Origin: Pyrocephalus nanus
Taxonomy: Eukaryota; Chordata; Aves; Passeriformes; Tyrannidae
Assembly: GCA_038380795.1 (NCBI GenBank)
Contig: CM076261.1
Coordinates: forward strand, 92,092,418 to 92,156,417
Direction of reading: 5' to 3'
Length of the DNA: 64,000 nt
The position numbers and the translations under genes are program-made. This document shows positions 1 to 12,254 of this stretch, one piece after another. Position 1 is the stretch's first letter. Every line of letters starts with the position of its first letter. A model generated the notes under the pieces. It was given only the letters and a program-made list of their open reading frames with translations. It did not search any database and was not told the DNA's origin.

Positions 1-440
1 CACTGAATTTGGCCCCAACAACTCTCTAATGTGTCAGAAATCCTACAAAAAGGCAGCATGTGAGAAAAAAAATTTGTGTGGCTGGGAAATTCATGCCTAT
101 CACATCAGAGATTGTCTTTGCAGTAAACTGGAGCTGTTGTTGCTTTCTGCTACCAATGGACTGAAAACTGAGCACACAGCTGTGATGTATTATTGCAGCC
201 TGCTACAGCCAAAAGCTTTGCCTTTTCTCTTCCATCTAGTGCTCCTGTTTGTGTCATCCAACTTTTATGTCTCACCCATCAAGGAAAAAAGTCAGAACCA
301 CCTACACGGCTCTGAGTAGGCACAACCGTTTACTTTGTGTTTGTACAATTGTCATGACTGCAGATGAGATGTCTGAACACTCTACTCTATATGCCAGTTA
401 TCACTGGTGTCCAGGCATTGTCCAACCACAAATATCTCCA
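1..440. other. unrecognised non-coding stretch
   Basis: I see no known repeat or gene here. Short open frames on both strands look random in composition and have no recognisable family motif. Confidence 0.5.
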
Positions 441-1047
441 GCCAGCAGTGTTTCCAGGTGGTCAAGAAGGCCAAGGGCATCCTGGCTTGTATCAGAAACA
501 GCGTGACAGCAGGACCAGTGATCCTGCCCCTGTACTTGGAGTTGTTTAAGCTGTACCTTGAATCTTGAGTTCACTTCTGGCCCTCTTACTTCAAGAAAGA
601 CATTGAAGTGCTGGAGTGTGACCAGAGAAGGCAACACAACTGGTGAAGGGTCTACAAAGTCATATAAGGAGAAGCTGAGGGAGCTAGGGGTGTTTAGCCT
701 GGAGAAAAGCAGGCTCGGGGGTGACCTTATCACTCTCTACAACTGCCTGAAAGGAGGTTGTAGTGAGGTGGAGGTCAGCCTCTTCTCTCAAGTAACAAGT
801 GACAGGGCAAGAGGAATTGAGCTCAAGTTGTGATGGGGGGTATAGATTGGATATCAGGAAAAATTTCTTCTCTGAAAATGTTGTCAAGCATTGGAAGAGG
901 CTTCTCAGGGAAGTGATTGAGTCACTATCCCTGGAGGTATTTAAAAATTGTGTAGATGGACATGGTTTAGTGGTGGGATTGGCAGTGCTGGGTTAACAGT
1001 TGGACTTGATGTTCTTAAAGGTCTTCAACTTGGGCCATTCTATGACA
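441..1047 (+). mobile_element. CR1 LINE, 3' part, 5'-truncated
   Basis: This is the 3' end of a CR1 non-LTR retrotransposon in forward orientation. It follows the usual CR1 order: 'aaggccaagggcatcctggc' near 470, 'acattgaagtgctggagtgt' near 600, 'tttagcctggagaaaagcag' near 690, 'acaactgcctgaaaggaggt' near 740, 'ttgtcaagcattggaagagg' near 880, and the end 'gttcttaaaggtcttcaact' near 1010. In the family this covers the last part of ORF2, downstream of the reverse transcriptase core, plus the 3' UTR. Frameshifts and stops break the reading frame. A local rearrangement near 540-590 departs from the family pattern. The copy is 5'-truncated, as most CR1 copies are, and cannot move. Confidence 0.93.
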
Positions 1048-2586
1048 CTTTATATTAGTGAATACTGAAAAAAGTTTTAGGACAAGAAAAAGGACTTTAG
1101 ATAACAGCTTTACTTTTTTATAGTTATTCTGCCTAGTCGGTATTCCTTTGCTCTGAAACATTAAAAATACAAGGCAGCTCCAGTGCTGGAGGGAGGGTTA
1201 CATGTGTTGAAGGGACTCCTCTCATTTTCTCATTCTGTTGCAGATGTTCAGGTTAGATATATAACCGAGAATGCTAGGGGGAGTTGTGAGTCCAAAAACA
1301 ATCAAAAAAGTAGTAAGACCCTCTCATTTTCCAGTTACAAGTTATCAATCAGAGTAAAATACTGGCCCAGTCATACTCACTTGGCAGAAGCTTTTCCCCT
1401 AGTGTGTCTGTATTACAAGTAAATGGTTGGTAATGATTTGTGTGCATGCAACAATTCTAAGTAATTAAAACAAACCTCTGTCTGGTGCAGAATGCAAATG
1501 TGCCAGCAAACTAACCCAACCAAGCCAGCTTTGCCCAGGCTCAGTAAGTTCAGTTCAGTGAATATTCTGTTGTATTGACCATTTGCAAGGGAATGGCTCT
1601 AGCAAGCAGCTGGACATCCACTTCCTTGAGGACAAGTAATTCTAGATGAGATACCTACTGTAGCTAGAGTGCTTGAAACATGGGGCATGCAAATGAGTTT
1701 TATACTGATTTTATACATCAATTACTGCTTGCAAGACAAGTGGAAATAGTGGCATGAGTTGATGTGGCAGCAGTACCTCATACATCGCTAGTCAGTCTCT
1801 TTACCTCAAAAATGACAAAATCTCAATATTTTCTTCACTGAAAGGAAGAGTGATATAGTTGAGACATCGTTTGTGATGGTCAGAACAAGAAGTTTGTGAT
1901 TTTTAACCTCCTTCACAGGAAGAGCCCACTTCTACCACGAGGGATTGTATCACTTCAGCTGGGACTACTTATAGTTCGTGACAAGGTGAGGGCAACTGTA
2001 GAAAGCAATGGCAGATGTTTCATATGTTGGTAGCATCTGCCTTGGAAGATGGTAACAGCTGATATCAGTATTTCAGCCATTGCCTGGAGATATCACTAGT
2101 TCTTCCATTTGAATAGTTTGCACAAGGTCAGTGTGGGAGGAAGGAAGATGCAATATTTTTCAGGTGAAGAGTGTGACCTCTAGAAGAAGTGAAAGGACAA
2201 AGGGCATGCACATGTGTGCTTGTGTGACAGGTATTTTCAAAGTAACTTTGAACTGGCTTTTGGTCACAGCTGAGAAAAGAATACTCACAGACAAACAGCT
2301 CCCCACAGAAATGAAATGGAAAGCTTTCATCTGCATGGCATGGCAGGAACAATACAATGTTTAATTATCTTTTCTAAGAATCATTGTTCTTTACATAAGA
2401 AAGAAACACTTTCCTTTTCTTTCGTATTTGCTATTGATCTCACCCCTGGTCTTTTTGCTCAATTTGGCATGCATTTGAAATTGTTCATTCATGTGTCTCA
2501 CAAGCTTTGATGTCTGCGTGGTTTGGAGGAAATTGCAAATCACTGTTGTAAGTGCACTTTCTGTATTATAGTAATTGCCTCTAACA
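1048..2586. other. unrecognised intergenic stretch
   Basis: No repeat family or gene is recognised over about 1.5 kb. A 67-bp segment at 1919-1985 on the plus strand lies between a pyrimidine-rich AG and an AAG|GTGAGG match, with one frame open. It is discussed as a possible exon in the findings but is not called. Confidence 0.5.
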
Positions 2587-3663
2587 GGGCAGAGGAAGGG
2601 ACCTCAATCCATCCCACTACCACCAGTTGGATGTCAGTGACAGCAGGAGATGCCCAGAGACTGGAGGGGTCAGAAGGGTCCCTGAAGGGCAGCACAAAGG
2701 AATGACAGCCATTAAGTTGGCAAGGGGAATAAACAAGAGAGGTTGGAGAAGTGCACAAGCCTGCAGGTCTGTGATCTTATCGCCATCATGGAGATGTGGT
2801 GGGATGACTCCTATGACTGGAGCGTTAGGATGGAGGGATACAGGCTCTTCAGGAAGAACAGGCAGTGGAGATGAAGAGATGGTGTTGCCCTCTATGTCAA
2901 TGACCTGCTGGAGTTCATGGAGCTCACCTGGAGATGGATGACGAGCTGACCAAGAGCCCCTTGGGTCAGGATTAAAGGGTGGGCAGGGGCAGATGATATT
3001 GTAATGGGTGTCTGCTGCAGGCAACCTGACCAGAAGGATCCAGTGAATGAAACTCTATATAGACAGATAGTAGTGGCCTTACATTCACAAGTCCCCCCAT
3101 GGGGGACTTCAAGCACCCCAATATCTGTTGGAGGGACAACACACCAGGGCATGAGCAATGCAGGATGTTCCTGGGATGCACTGGAGGGGCTGATGGGGAA
3201 TGGGAAGTTCAAGGGCAGCCTTAGGGGCAGTGACCAAGAAGTGGTGGGGTTCAAAATCCTTGGGGCAGTGTGGAGTGTGCACAGTAAGCTCACTATCTTG
3301 GACTTCAGAAGAGCAGATTTTGGCCTCTTCAGGAATCTTCTTAGTAGAGCATCATGGGATAAATCCCTGGAGAGAAGAGAGGTCTAAGAAGGTTGGTTGA
3401 TATTTAAGGAACACCTTATCCAGCCTCAGAAGCAGCACATCCTGATGAAGAGAAACTGGGTAAAAATGCCAGGACAACTGCATGGATGAACAAGGAGCTC
3501 CTGCACAAACTTAAGCAAAAAACAGTTAGCCTACAGAGGGTTGAAATAAGGACAGGTAACCTGGGAGGAATACAGAGTAATTCTCCAAGCACCCAGGGAG
3601 GAAGTTAGGAAAGTTAACGCTCTTACAGAAATAATTCAGGCCAGGGATGTCAAGGGCAATAAG
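2587..3663 (+). mobile_element. CR1 LINE, 5' half of ORF2 (endonuclease region), decayed
   Basis: This CR1 piece carries the ORF2 apurinic-type endonuclease region and the linker that follows, which are rarer than 3' ends. The frame from 2773 gives a stretch resembling the CR1 motif around the metal-binding glutamate (GAG at 2791-2793, context IMEMWWDD). The frame at 3099 gives MGDFKHPNICW, matching the family's GDFN block with Asn changed to Lys at 3111-3113. An in-frame TGA at 2872-2874 and a frame change between about 3060 and 3099 show that the protein is dead. Downstream, 'atggatgaacaaggagctcc' near 3484 and 'gggaggaatacagag' near 3560 are the linker before the reverse transcriptase. Similarity stops abruptly at 3663, where an opposite-strand CR1 3' end begins. 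Confidence 0.9.
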
Positions 3664-3664
3664 A

Positions 3665-4012
3665 TTCATAGAATTATCGTAGAATGGTTGGGTTGGAAGA
3701 GAACTTAAAAACCATCCAGCTCCAACCTTTCTGCCATGGGCAGGGACACCTTCAACTAGACCAGGTTGCTCTAAGCCCTGTCCAACCTGGCCTTGAACCC
3801 TTCCAGGGATGAGGCAGCCACAACTTCTCTGGACAACCTGTGCCAGGGCTTCACCACCCTCACGGGAAAGAATGTCTTCCCAATGTCCAGGCTAAACATA
3901 CTGTTTTTTGGTTTAAAGCCATCACTTCTAATTTTACCACTACATGCCCTTGTCAGAAGTCCCTTTTGAGGCCTTTTTTAGACCCCCTTCAAGCATCCCA
4001 CAGAAGCTGGAA
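3665..4012 (-). mobile_element. CR1 LINE, 3' end, reverse orientation
   Basis: This is the reverse complement of a CR1 3' end. It opens with the terminal motif ('cgtagaatggttgggttgga'), then 'gacaccttcaactagaccag', 'caacctggccttgaaccctt' and 'tgcccttgtcagaagtccc', in the order expected of the minus strand. It abuts the forward CR1 body at 3663 and is followed at once by a forward CR1 tail at 4017. That fits either an insertion into the older copy or a junction of rearranged copies. No coding capacity remains. Confidence 0.9.
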
Positions 4013-4016
4013 GTAG

Positions 4017-4062
4017 CTGATCTTTAAGATCCCTTTCAAGGCAACCCACGATTCTGTGAATA
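4017..4062 (+). mobile_element. CR1 LINE 3' tail, forward, very short
   Basis: About 46 bp match the last bases of a CR1 element on the plus strand: 'tgatctttaagatccctttc' followed by a degraded 'cccacgattctgtgaat'. It could be the original 3' end of the forward CR1 at 2587-3663, separated from it by the inverted copy and a large internal deletion. It could equally be an independent short copy. Confidence 0.65.
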
Positions 4063-4688
4063 CACCAGAGGACAAATTGCAGAACTTTGCAGAACTCAGT
4101 ACTCAGATTAACATAAGAAAGAAGTGTGGGTTTATACTAAGTGTGGTAGAGGACAGTTAGGTGGTCCAAAACCTGATTTCTTAAAATATATTTATAAGCT
4201 TTCCTTTCTCCTCAGATCAAATACATTGAAAAATTAGGTAGCAACAGCTTTGTAACTTTAAGAAAGATTAAGAGAGAGAGAGAATAATTTTCATAACCTT
4301 AGATGAAATGTTCACCTTTCAACTCTTCCAACACACATCTTTAACAGGACTTCTCTGAGGCACACTCTGTCATTATCAACTCACTTCTATTGCCAAGATA
4401 ATCACTTGCAAATGTAATTTACATGCAAAGAAGTATCAAGGTTATTATAAAACTACAGGAATTAGGCTAAATCACTGCCCTTATTTTACTCTCTGTAGCA
4501 GAATTTCTCACATCTCCCTCTATATCTCCCCATTTATTCACACGTTTTCCCTTAGATATGGCATGATTCATTTCAACTAACTACAGCCATTGAAAATTTA
4601 GTCTTGGTATGTAAGATTGCCTTTTATACTCTTGCTATTTTCAACAGAGGCAGACTTAGAAAAAGATAATTCTCTTCACAAGATAACT
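4063..4688. other. AT-rich unrecognised stretch with a short GA run
   Basis: No gene or repeat family is recognised. A short (GA)n run lies at about 4270-4282. The rest is AT-rich without a noticeable long open frame. Confidence 0.45.
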
Positions 4689-4816
4689 CACAGAATCATA
4701 GAATCACAGAATCACAGAATGGCTGAGATTGGAAAAGACCTCAGAGATTATCTAGTCCAACCCCCTTGCTAAGCAGGTTCACCCAGAGCAGGTTGCACAG
4801 GGTTACATCCCCTGGT
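4689..4816 (-). mobile_element. CR1 LINE, 3' end, reverse orientation
   Basis: The copy begins with several units of the CR1 terminal octamer-like repeat (variants of 'cacagaatcatagaat'). It continues with 'attggaaaagacctcagaga', 'ctagtccaacccccttgct' and 'agagcaggttgcacagggtt', the order expected in reverse complement. It is cut off after about 130 bp. A T run at 4869-4883 lies just beyond. Confidence 0.88.
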
Positions 4817-6265
4817 TTTATATGCTTCTGTTTTGGTGGGATGAATTGCCCTTTGAAATTGCTGATTCTTTTTTTTTTTTTTTCTTTTCCTACAAAGTGA
4901 ACATAAAAGACTCTCTCATACTGTATAGATACCTCCAAAATGGGAAATGAATTCCAGTCTCTGGCATTCTCCCTATCCAGGTTCCAATACTATGTGCTCT
5001 TGACTTATTCCCTTTTCTCTCCACCAATTATCTTTCCACTTAGTAACCAGTCTCCTGGATAATCATTTCCAGCTTTCAATCATCACAGGAAGTCCTGTCA
5101 TATCACACTAGTCATGCATTTATCAAACTCCCTCCTGAAAGTAGTTATGTGATCTGTACCCACTGCTCCAAGTGAACAGCTGATCTGCATTAATCTCCTT
5201 CCTTCAAGGCTTCTTCTAATTCCCTGCCTAACCATATTTATGATCAATTTATACTCCATTTGTCCTTTGGCTTCCATCTCTTCCTGGAATTTACCTGCTT
5301 GTAGATATTTATAAGCAATAATTACATCCTCTGCTAGCTTTCATTTTGCTAGTCTGAAGGAAGGAAGCTTTTAGATAATTCTTTTTCCTAGTTTCTCTAA
5401 TCTTTCATTCTAGTAACCATATTCCAATTTTTACACCCCTCTTGAATAATTCTTATGACAGATGTAAATTGTATTCCAGGTCAGTTACAATGGCATTAAA
5501 ATTTCCCTTTTTACATGGAGAAATCCCACCTAAAATACCCCAATATGTTTTCTCAGTCACTCTTACTATGTCTGTATTTTCCCTCTCTTTTGTTTTCTGC
5601 TGAGAAAACTTAGTTTTATAACAGACCTTCAAAACTTCTAAACTTTCCTCCAAATTTCATCCTATGGCAGTCTTTCCAGTCTTCATGGGCAGCAAATCCT
5701 TTTGTATTTTAATCAAGTACTCCTCTACCTTGATAATTAATCCCAATTTTTTTGTCATCACTTACTTCTGCTGATTTGATCTTATTTCTCTGCCAGTATC
5801 TTCAGTGAAAACGAAAGATGAAATGAACTGCAAGAATTAGCTTTAAATAGCTACAGAAATAATCTTCTTAATCTGATGGGTCTGTTTTAATTATAAACTA
5901 TAAGCTGTAATTTTTAATTATAAATTATAAAGTTCTAAAATTCCATTGCAGTAATTTCCCAGACCTATTAGTTCCTTTAAAAATCTTTACTTCCTCTCCA
6001 TAGTTTTCTATGCACAATTCTGAAATGCCTTACTGAGGGCTGAAGAGATTCACTTCTGGAAAGAATCTGGCCTATAAGACCAAATCATGTTTATTCTAAA
6101 GATAAATTTGGATAAATGTTTCTGCAAAATTAGGAGTTAATTGTGCACTGAATTTTTGGGAGACAAACTTTTAAGGTGGAGCTCATAGCCCCTTAGAAAC
6201 GGTACCTGTATTTTTTTACAGGATATACTAGAGGAAAGAATTCATACATACAACACAGTTGTGAC
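4817..6265. other. AT-rich unrecognised stretch
   Basis: About 1.4 kb with strongly pyrimidine-rich plus-strand segments (about 5020-5800) and an AT-rich core near 5880-5940. No gene, tandem array or known mobile element is recognised. Confidence 0.45.
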
Positions 6266-6346
6266 TCTTGGGGATGGTCCTGTGCAGGGCCAGGAGTTGG
6301 ACTTGATAATCCTTGTGGGTTCCCTCCATCTCAGCACATTCTGTGA
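6266..6346 (+). mobile_element. CR1 LINE 3' tail, forward
   Basis: A short CR1 3' UTR piece of the subfamily ending in 'cctgtgcagggccaggagtt', 'ggacttgataatccttgtgg' and a terminal 'cattctgtgat'. The same subfamily ending occurs at 8742 and 14044. It is only about 80 bp long. Confidence 0.85.
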
Positions 6347-6918
6347 TAAAAACTCCAGCCTTTCAAGTGTGCGACACTTATCAATTCATTTAGTTGAGTG
6401 GAAAGTTTTTGTAGAAACGTTGCTCTGTTTTTTGTGACTAGAACAAGAGAGAATTATTGCATTTATCTCTAGTCATCTAAAAGAAGATTGGATGTATATC
6501 TTTTGGAGACAAATAAGAACAGTCTGCTAACCTAGATCCATACAATTCCCCTCACACTTGCCTTAGTTTCACCAAGAGAAGAGTTTCACTTTCTGAGAAG
6601 AAAAGAACTACCTTCACTTTATTTATTCATAATCTTACCATTGCCTCTTTTTATCATCAATCAGTGGTTTCTGAAGTCCACTAATTTTTAATATGTCTGG
6701 AACAATTTAAATCTCTTAATTCTCCTGTTAATTTTAAATTATAAGAATTGAGACAATCCATTCAGGTCTTTTCTATGGAAGAGCTGACTTGACACCTTCC
6801 TTTGCATTTTGGGTAAAGGCAGTTAAATTCTTCATCCCTAAAATAAGTCATGTTGATAATCCTGTCTTGTTAACCTCTTTGTACAACCACTGTCCCAGCT
6901 GGCCTACAGTAAATAAAG
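6347..6918. other. AT-rich unrecognised stretch
   Basis: Nothing recognisable is seen in about 570 bp of AT-rich sequence between two CR1 fragments. Confidence 0.45.
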
Positions 6919-7052
6919 TATCACAGAATCACTGGATAATTTCAGTTGGAAGGGACCTCTGGAGGTCCCTAATCCAAACCCCTACTCAGAGATGGTCAGA
7001 CTAGACCAGGTTGTTCAGAGTCATGTCAAGTTTTGAATGTCTCCAAGGATCT
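6919..7052 (-). mobile_element. CR1 LINE, 3' end, reverse orientation
   Basis: In reverse complement it opens with the CR1 terminus ('atcacagaatcactggataa') followed by 'cagttggaagggacctctgg', 'ctagaccaggttgttcagag' and 'ttttgaatgtctccaaggat'. It is truncated after about 130 bp. Confidence 0.88.
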
Positions 7053-8283
7053 TTTACCAACCATGGCCAAGAAAATGAGAACCAAAACCCAAGAAAAAAG
7101 AACATATTTGTAGAAATTTAGAGAATGCTAAGACAGACAATGCTCAGTCCAGCTGCCTACTTCAGTGTGACAAATACTTATGTACATACCACACACATCA
7201 TGTGTTTATGTATATAAAAAATTAAGAGAGATAATTGAAGGGTAAAGGAGGAATTAAACAAAAATGCAATCACTGCTACTCTGCACCTAAAACAGATTTT
7301 GCAAACTTGATTGAATTAAAGCAAATATGCCACAGAAAACACTTTCTAAATGTGCATGCACCAGAACCATGAATCTCACTCCCTTGTGCTGCATTAAGTA
7401 TGAGCTTTTTTATGATCTATCATTTTTTTAAGTCTTCATTTTACCTTTCATTAAACATTACAAAATGTGTCTCATCAGAAAGCATTGCTTTTTATGGCAG
7501 CATTTCAAGCTCAGTAACTGAGGAGACTTTATTCTGCATCTGAACATAATTTCCATTTTTCTTTTAATGAACTATTTTTACAGTGCAAGTGCATAAACAA
7601 ATAAGAAAGTGAGTGGGCAGAGATGCTTAAGGTGCTTTCATAGGAACAAACTTAATTAATATCCAGCTTTCAAGAGGAGCAATTTGAAACCTGTATAAAT
7701 GTTTTATTTGCAGACATTAAGAAGAAGCTATAGGGCAATTAGCAAGACCTTAGTTCTGGAAAGCTAGTTTGAAGTCTATTGCATCAGTTTGAAATTGAGC
7801 CTTCCATCAGATATTTCTTCCGTGCAGCTGTTCAAGGAGAAGTTCATCAAAGTTTTAGCAGGAAGGGAAACAGAGCTGTACAACTCAAGTCAAAAGATTA
7901 GTGGTTCAGTAAACAGTTTTGACTGACTCTTGGGAGTTATTAGATCACAGCATGTCTGAGTATTGGCCTAGGGACTTGAGTCTTACCCTTACACCAGACA
8001 CTCATAAAATCACCCAGTTTTGCAACAACAGCAATAATACAGGGAAAACAACAACAACAAAACTCAAACCCAGCTACAAAATCTGTTTTAGTCAAAAGAT
8101 GATAATCCCATGTAGCCCTGCCATGTCAGGGTGTAATGTCTTTTAAGCAACTCTCGCCTTCCTCATGTGAGCAGACGGAGTAAGGAGGAGGGGATTTACA
8201 GTTTCTGCCATCGTTATAACCTTGACTCTTTGCATGAGTGTTTATTAACAGCCCTACAGATCATAATTATCTCATTTAGCATC
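7053..8283. other. AT-rich unrecognised stretch
   Basis: About 1.2 kb without a recognised repeat or gene. Short CAA runs occur near 8050. The segment about 7430-7600 is AT-rich, single-copy in appearance and free of simple repeats. Confidence 0.45.
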
Positions 8284-8742
8284 CGAAGGAGGGCTATGAA
8301 GATGGTGAAGGGACTAGAAGGGGAGTCACAGGAAGGAAGGAGCTGAGGTCACCTGCCTTGTTCATCCTGGAGTAGAGGAGACTGAGGGGAGACCTCACTG
8401 CAGTCTACAGCTTCCTCACAAGAGGCAGCAAAGGGGCAGGCACTGATCTCTTCTCTCTGGTGACCAGCAATAGGAATCCAAGGAGTCTTATCCTGGCAGT
8501 GAAGGTTTGGGTTAGATATTAGAGAAAGGTTCTTGGCCCAGTGAGTGGTTGTGATGGAAAGGATTCCCCAGGCAAGTGGTCACAGCGCCAAGCCTGACAG
8601 AGTTCAAGATACATTTGGACAACACTCTCAGGCACATGGTGTGCCTTTGGGGTTGTCCTGTGCAGGGCCAGAAACTGGACTTCAATGATCATTGTGGATG
8701 CCTTCCAACTCAGGATATTTTATGATTCTGTGGTTCTACAAT
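8284..8742 (+). mobile_element. CR1 LINE, 3' part, forward
   Basis: A CR1 3' part with the family order: 'ctgaggggagacctcactgc' near 8380, 'ggttagatattagagaaagg' near 8510, 'gacagagttcaagatacatt' near 8598, 'ctgtgcagggccagaaactg' near 8660, and the terminal 'tattttatgattctgtgg' near 8720. This covers the end of ORF2 and the 3' UTR. It belongs to the same subfamily as the tails at 6266 and 13326. Confidence 0.93.
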
Positions 8743-10119
8743 TTCTAGTCCAAAGAAACCAGTTTGAAAAGGATCAATTTTTCTCTTAGTACATCAGCAT
8801 TCTGATTCTACTGTTACACTTTCCTCTCTCTTAATAGGAAAGATTTATTTGAGTAACATGAAGTCCCATTTCTTCCATTATGCTGTGGTAAAGGAGCCTC
8901 ATTAGTACTCCAAAGAGCAGCTCTGAATGTGTTGTGGTCCTCAGCTTTTCTCTCCAAGCACTGTTCATCGTCCAGAACAGTCATTCCACTAAATTATCAG
9001 CTTCTGTTATACATAAACTGCATCTACTTGGCATTAGAATAATTATTTTTTTTTCAGTAACCAAAAATTTAACTGATCAAATGAAAACACTAAGACATTT
9101 CAATTATTTGAAAAGAATAGTCAAAGATGCCAATAAAATCTGGGCTGTACCAACCAAATCATGATGCATGTTGACTCCTAAGATACAACCGCATTAGCTT
9201 ATATAGGAAGAAAATATTTTCAAGCTTAATTACTGATGCTTTTCAACAAATTTGGCAGTAAATCCAATTTTAACAATAACTAACTGCACAGTCATTAATT
9301 CTGGAACTTAAGCCAAATGTAGTCTTCCATACTGAGGACATCTGTGATTGTCTCCTTTGGAATTTGTTCCCTGTGCATCTTATATAAGTGCATTAGAAAT
9401 CTTTCAACTCTGATCCTTTTGTTTTATTTACAGGACATGAGAAAGCAAGCTTGGAGACCTGTCAAATGAAGTTCAGAGGGAACAGAGGAGGGGGGAAAAA
9501 TAAATTTTAAAAATAGTTCTGATTAACTTGTTTCATTGAAGGAAAAAGCAATAATGATTGTAGTCTTCATTTGTACTTGAATAAAAGAGAAGACATAAGT
9601 ATGCAGAATGTACTCAGAGAAAAAAGCTCCTAAAAACAAATTGGTTATTGTTGGATACTGAGGTTTGTTCGGAGCAATGGGGGTCTCCAAATTCTGGGTC
9701 CCTTGCAACTGAAAGAGCCATTTCCCAAAATAGTGCTTTTTCCCCAAAGTTACAGAAATCCTCTTCCACTTCCAAGGAAACCACCCCCAGCTCACAGCTT
9801 CCTTGAACACAGCCCAGATCCTCAGTTATGTATGTCAGTACGTACTGATCTATTTGGATATTTTAGTTCTGAAAAAGATGAGCATCCTCTGATTCCATAC
9901 TGGCTTACCTTGCCCTCATCATGCTTGGCTGCATGAAGCAAAGCAATATTTTTAGGTACTGAGGAAATGAACATTGAAAGAATATGTAAGATTTCCACAC
10001 TATTCCTTCCTGAGTTAATGCCTAAATGCTGCTTAGAAGCCTGCATAGATCAAGGTTTTCCACTTACACTTCTGCTTTTCTATCTTCTATTTACTAGACT
10101 ATATATAGCTATTGCCACC

Positions 10120-10137
10120 AAAAAAAAAAAAAAAAAA
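10120..10137. repeat. A18 homopolymer
   Basis: A pure run of 18 A on the plus strand. No recognisable retroelement precedes it. Confidence 0.95.
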
Positions 10138-12254
10138 GGTGTGAGGCATCTGACTTCAAACTGCACCCTTAAATGGTGCTGACTGTGTACTTTACTTGCA
10201 AAAACCACAAAGCAGAACAGCAGAACAAATAAAAAGAGCTGTTGTAAGACTAGCTAAAAAGGTTCAGGTACCTGCCATAATCATTTTGCAGATGGAGATA
10301 AGCCTGAAAGAACATTAAAGTTTCACAGCAGAGCTGGGCTGTGGAGTTGATCGTGTCAAAAGGTTAAAGCAGGTTTTTTTGCTTATGCTTCTTGAGAGTA
10401 GGTTGTGAGATATGTATAAATCATTCATATTCTATTAAAATAGAGTTCTGATTCACTTCTTGAGAGTTTCAACAGATTACCATACCAAAGCACACTTTCT
10501 GTCCAGCTTCCACTCTTCAGCTATGTGTCTTCTTTACTCTGTATCAACCGCTTCAACACAATCTCCACGTCATTTCCGAAAGCTCAGTGCTTTGCCACTC
10601 ATTTTCTGGCACTGTGATTTCTTTCTTCTTTTCAAGCAACTGTCAAAACAAACTTCTTCCCTTCTGAAAGCTTTTCCCTTTCTTTTGTTATAGAATTTCT
10701 ACACAAAATGCTTTTGGGAAAAAAAAATGAGAAAGTACTGCATAAATACAATTCTTTTAGTAACTGAGTAATTTTAAATTTCTTAAAAAACCATACTTTT
10801 GATGTTCTGCATTGTTGCCATTATAAAATTATTACATCAAAAACAGCCATGCAATGTATGAATGAAATTAAATGAATGATGAGTAATGAAACTTTATAAA
10901 GCTAAATTACGCCATGATAAGCTTAAAAAAATATAATTTCAAATATAAAAAAAACCCAACACTTTTTTTGGAGTGAGTTTGATTGGAATTAATAACTTCT
11001 AGAAGGTACCATTTTAAAAAAATTCAGAGTATGGTGTTTGAAATGGAAGAACCTGGTTATACTTCTGTTATTCTGGGATAGTACTTAAGGAAGAGATGGA
11101 TCTGGTCAAGCTAATTTACATTTATGTTAAGCATACCTTAAGTGATCTGAGTGAAGACACTTTTTTACTGCTGTTGGACCTTGGGTCTTCAGGCACATTC
11201 ACTAGTAAAGATTACACATTTCTGTGGTGTCACATAGTACAGTAATGAAAAATGCTAGTGTTGTACATGGGCATAATGTGAATGCAGAGAGAAATCCTAC
11301 CACAGAAAGTGTCTGCCATCATCCATACTGAATGTTGAAGTTATTTCTAGCATGGGTCAGGCCTACCTTTTTAAATATTTTACTGCATACTTTAAACTAA
11401 GTAAAATATTCATGAATGTAGCTCAGAATAATCGAATCTAATTTAGATCTTATTTAGAGTTCTTTTATTCAACAGGTCACAGTCGTCTTATGCTTACTTG
11501 TGAATTGGAGAACTGTTTCCTTCTCTGGAAAACATGTCTGAATGTTAAACAGATTGCACTGAAGAAATACCACTCATTATTTTCCTGTGAATGTATCTCA
11601 GGCATCCAAGCAGGTTGCAAAGAACCAGATCACGTGAGCTAACACATATGATGAACAGTGATGATCTGAAGGGAACAGTTTGCAAACAGTGCACAGATTG
11701 AAAAGTTTTCATCAGTGGTATTTAGCAAAAGGTTATAAATAACACAGATATTCATGAAAGTCAGGAAACATTTCTGAATTAAAATGGGACTTAAACACAG
11801 GAAGGTTTTGGTTCGCATCTTGCTCTTAATTGGTTGTACCTTTAAATTTGTAGGATACCTGTTTCTCTAGAGAGTGTTTGGTGCAGTGATGAAATGTTAT
11901 AAATTCATGCCAAAGGGTCAGTTTCTTTTTATGCATAATATATGGGAACTGGGAATGATTGTACAATGCAGGATGCCCCCACATCTGGCATCTAACACCT
12001 CATTTCTTGTAATGGAAAGCACATGGACTTTCTAAGCTCCAAAAGAAGGAAATAAATTAGAGAAACAAACAATTGATAAATTAGAGGAACAAACTCTGTT
12101 GAAATAGACTGCTGCTGTTGAAAACTAAAAGAATGAAGGCATCCTGAGATACCACAGGATGTAAGTGGTGGTATGTCTTTCATGTTAAATGTTGCTGTGC
12201 TCTCCCCCAGACCTGATGCTGAGGAGGCAGGATCAGGCCAAATGCCAACTCTAG

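Noticed and set aside
2617..3400. Several plus and minus frames of 66-135 codons
   Set aside because: They are shadows and shifted pieces of the decayed CR1 ORF2 at 2587-3663.
3665..4062. Twin-priming product of one CR1 insertion
   Set aside because: The inverted piece carries a CR1 3' terminus, whereas twin priming inverts a 5' piece lacking it.
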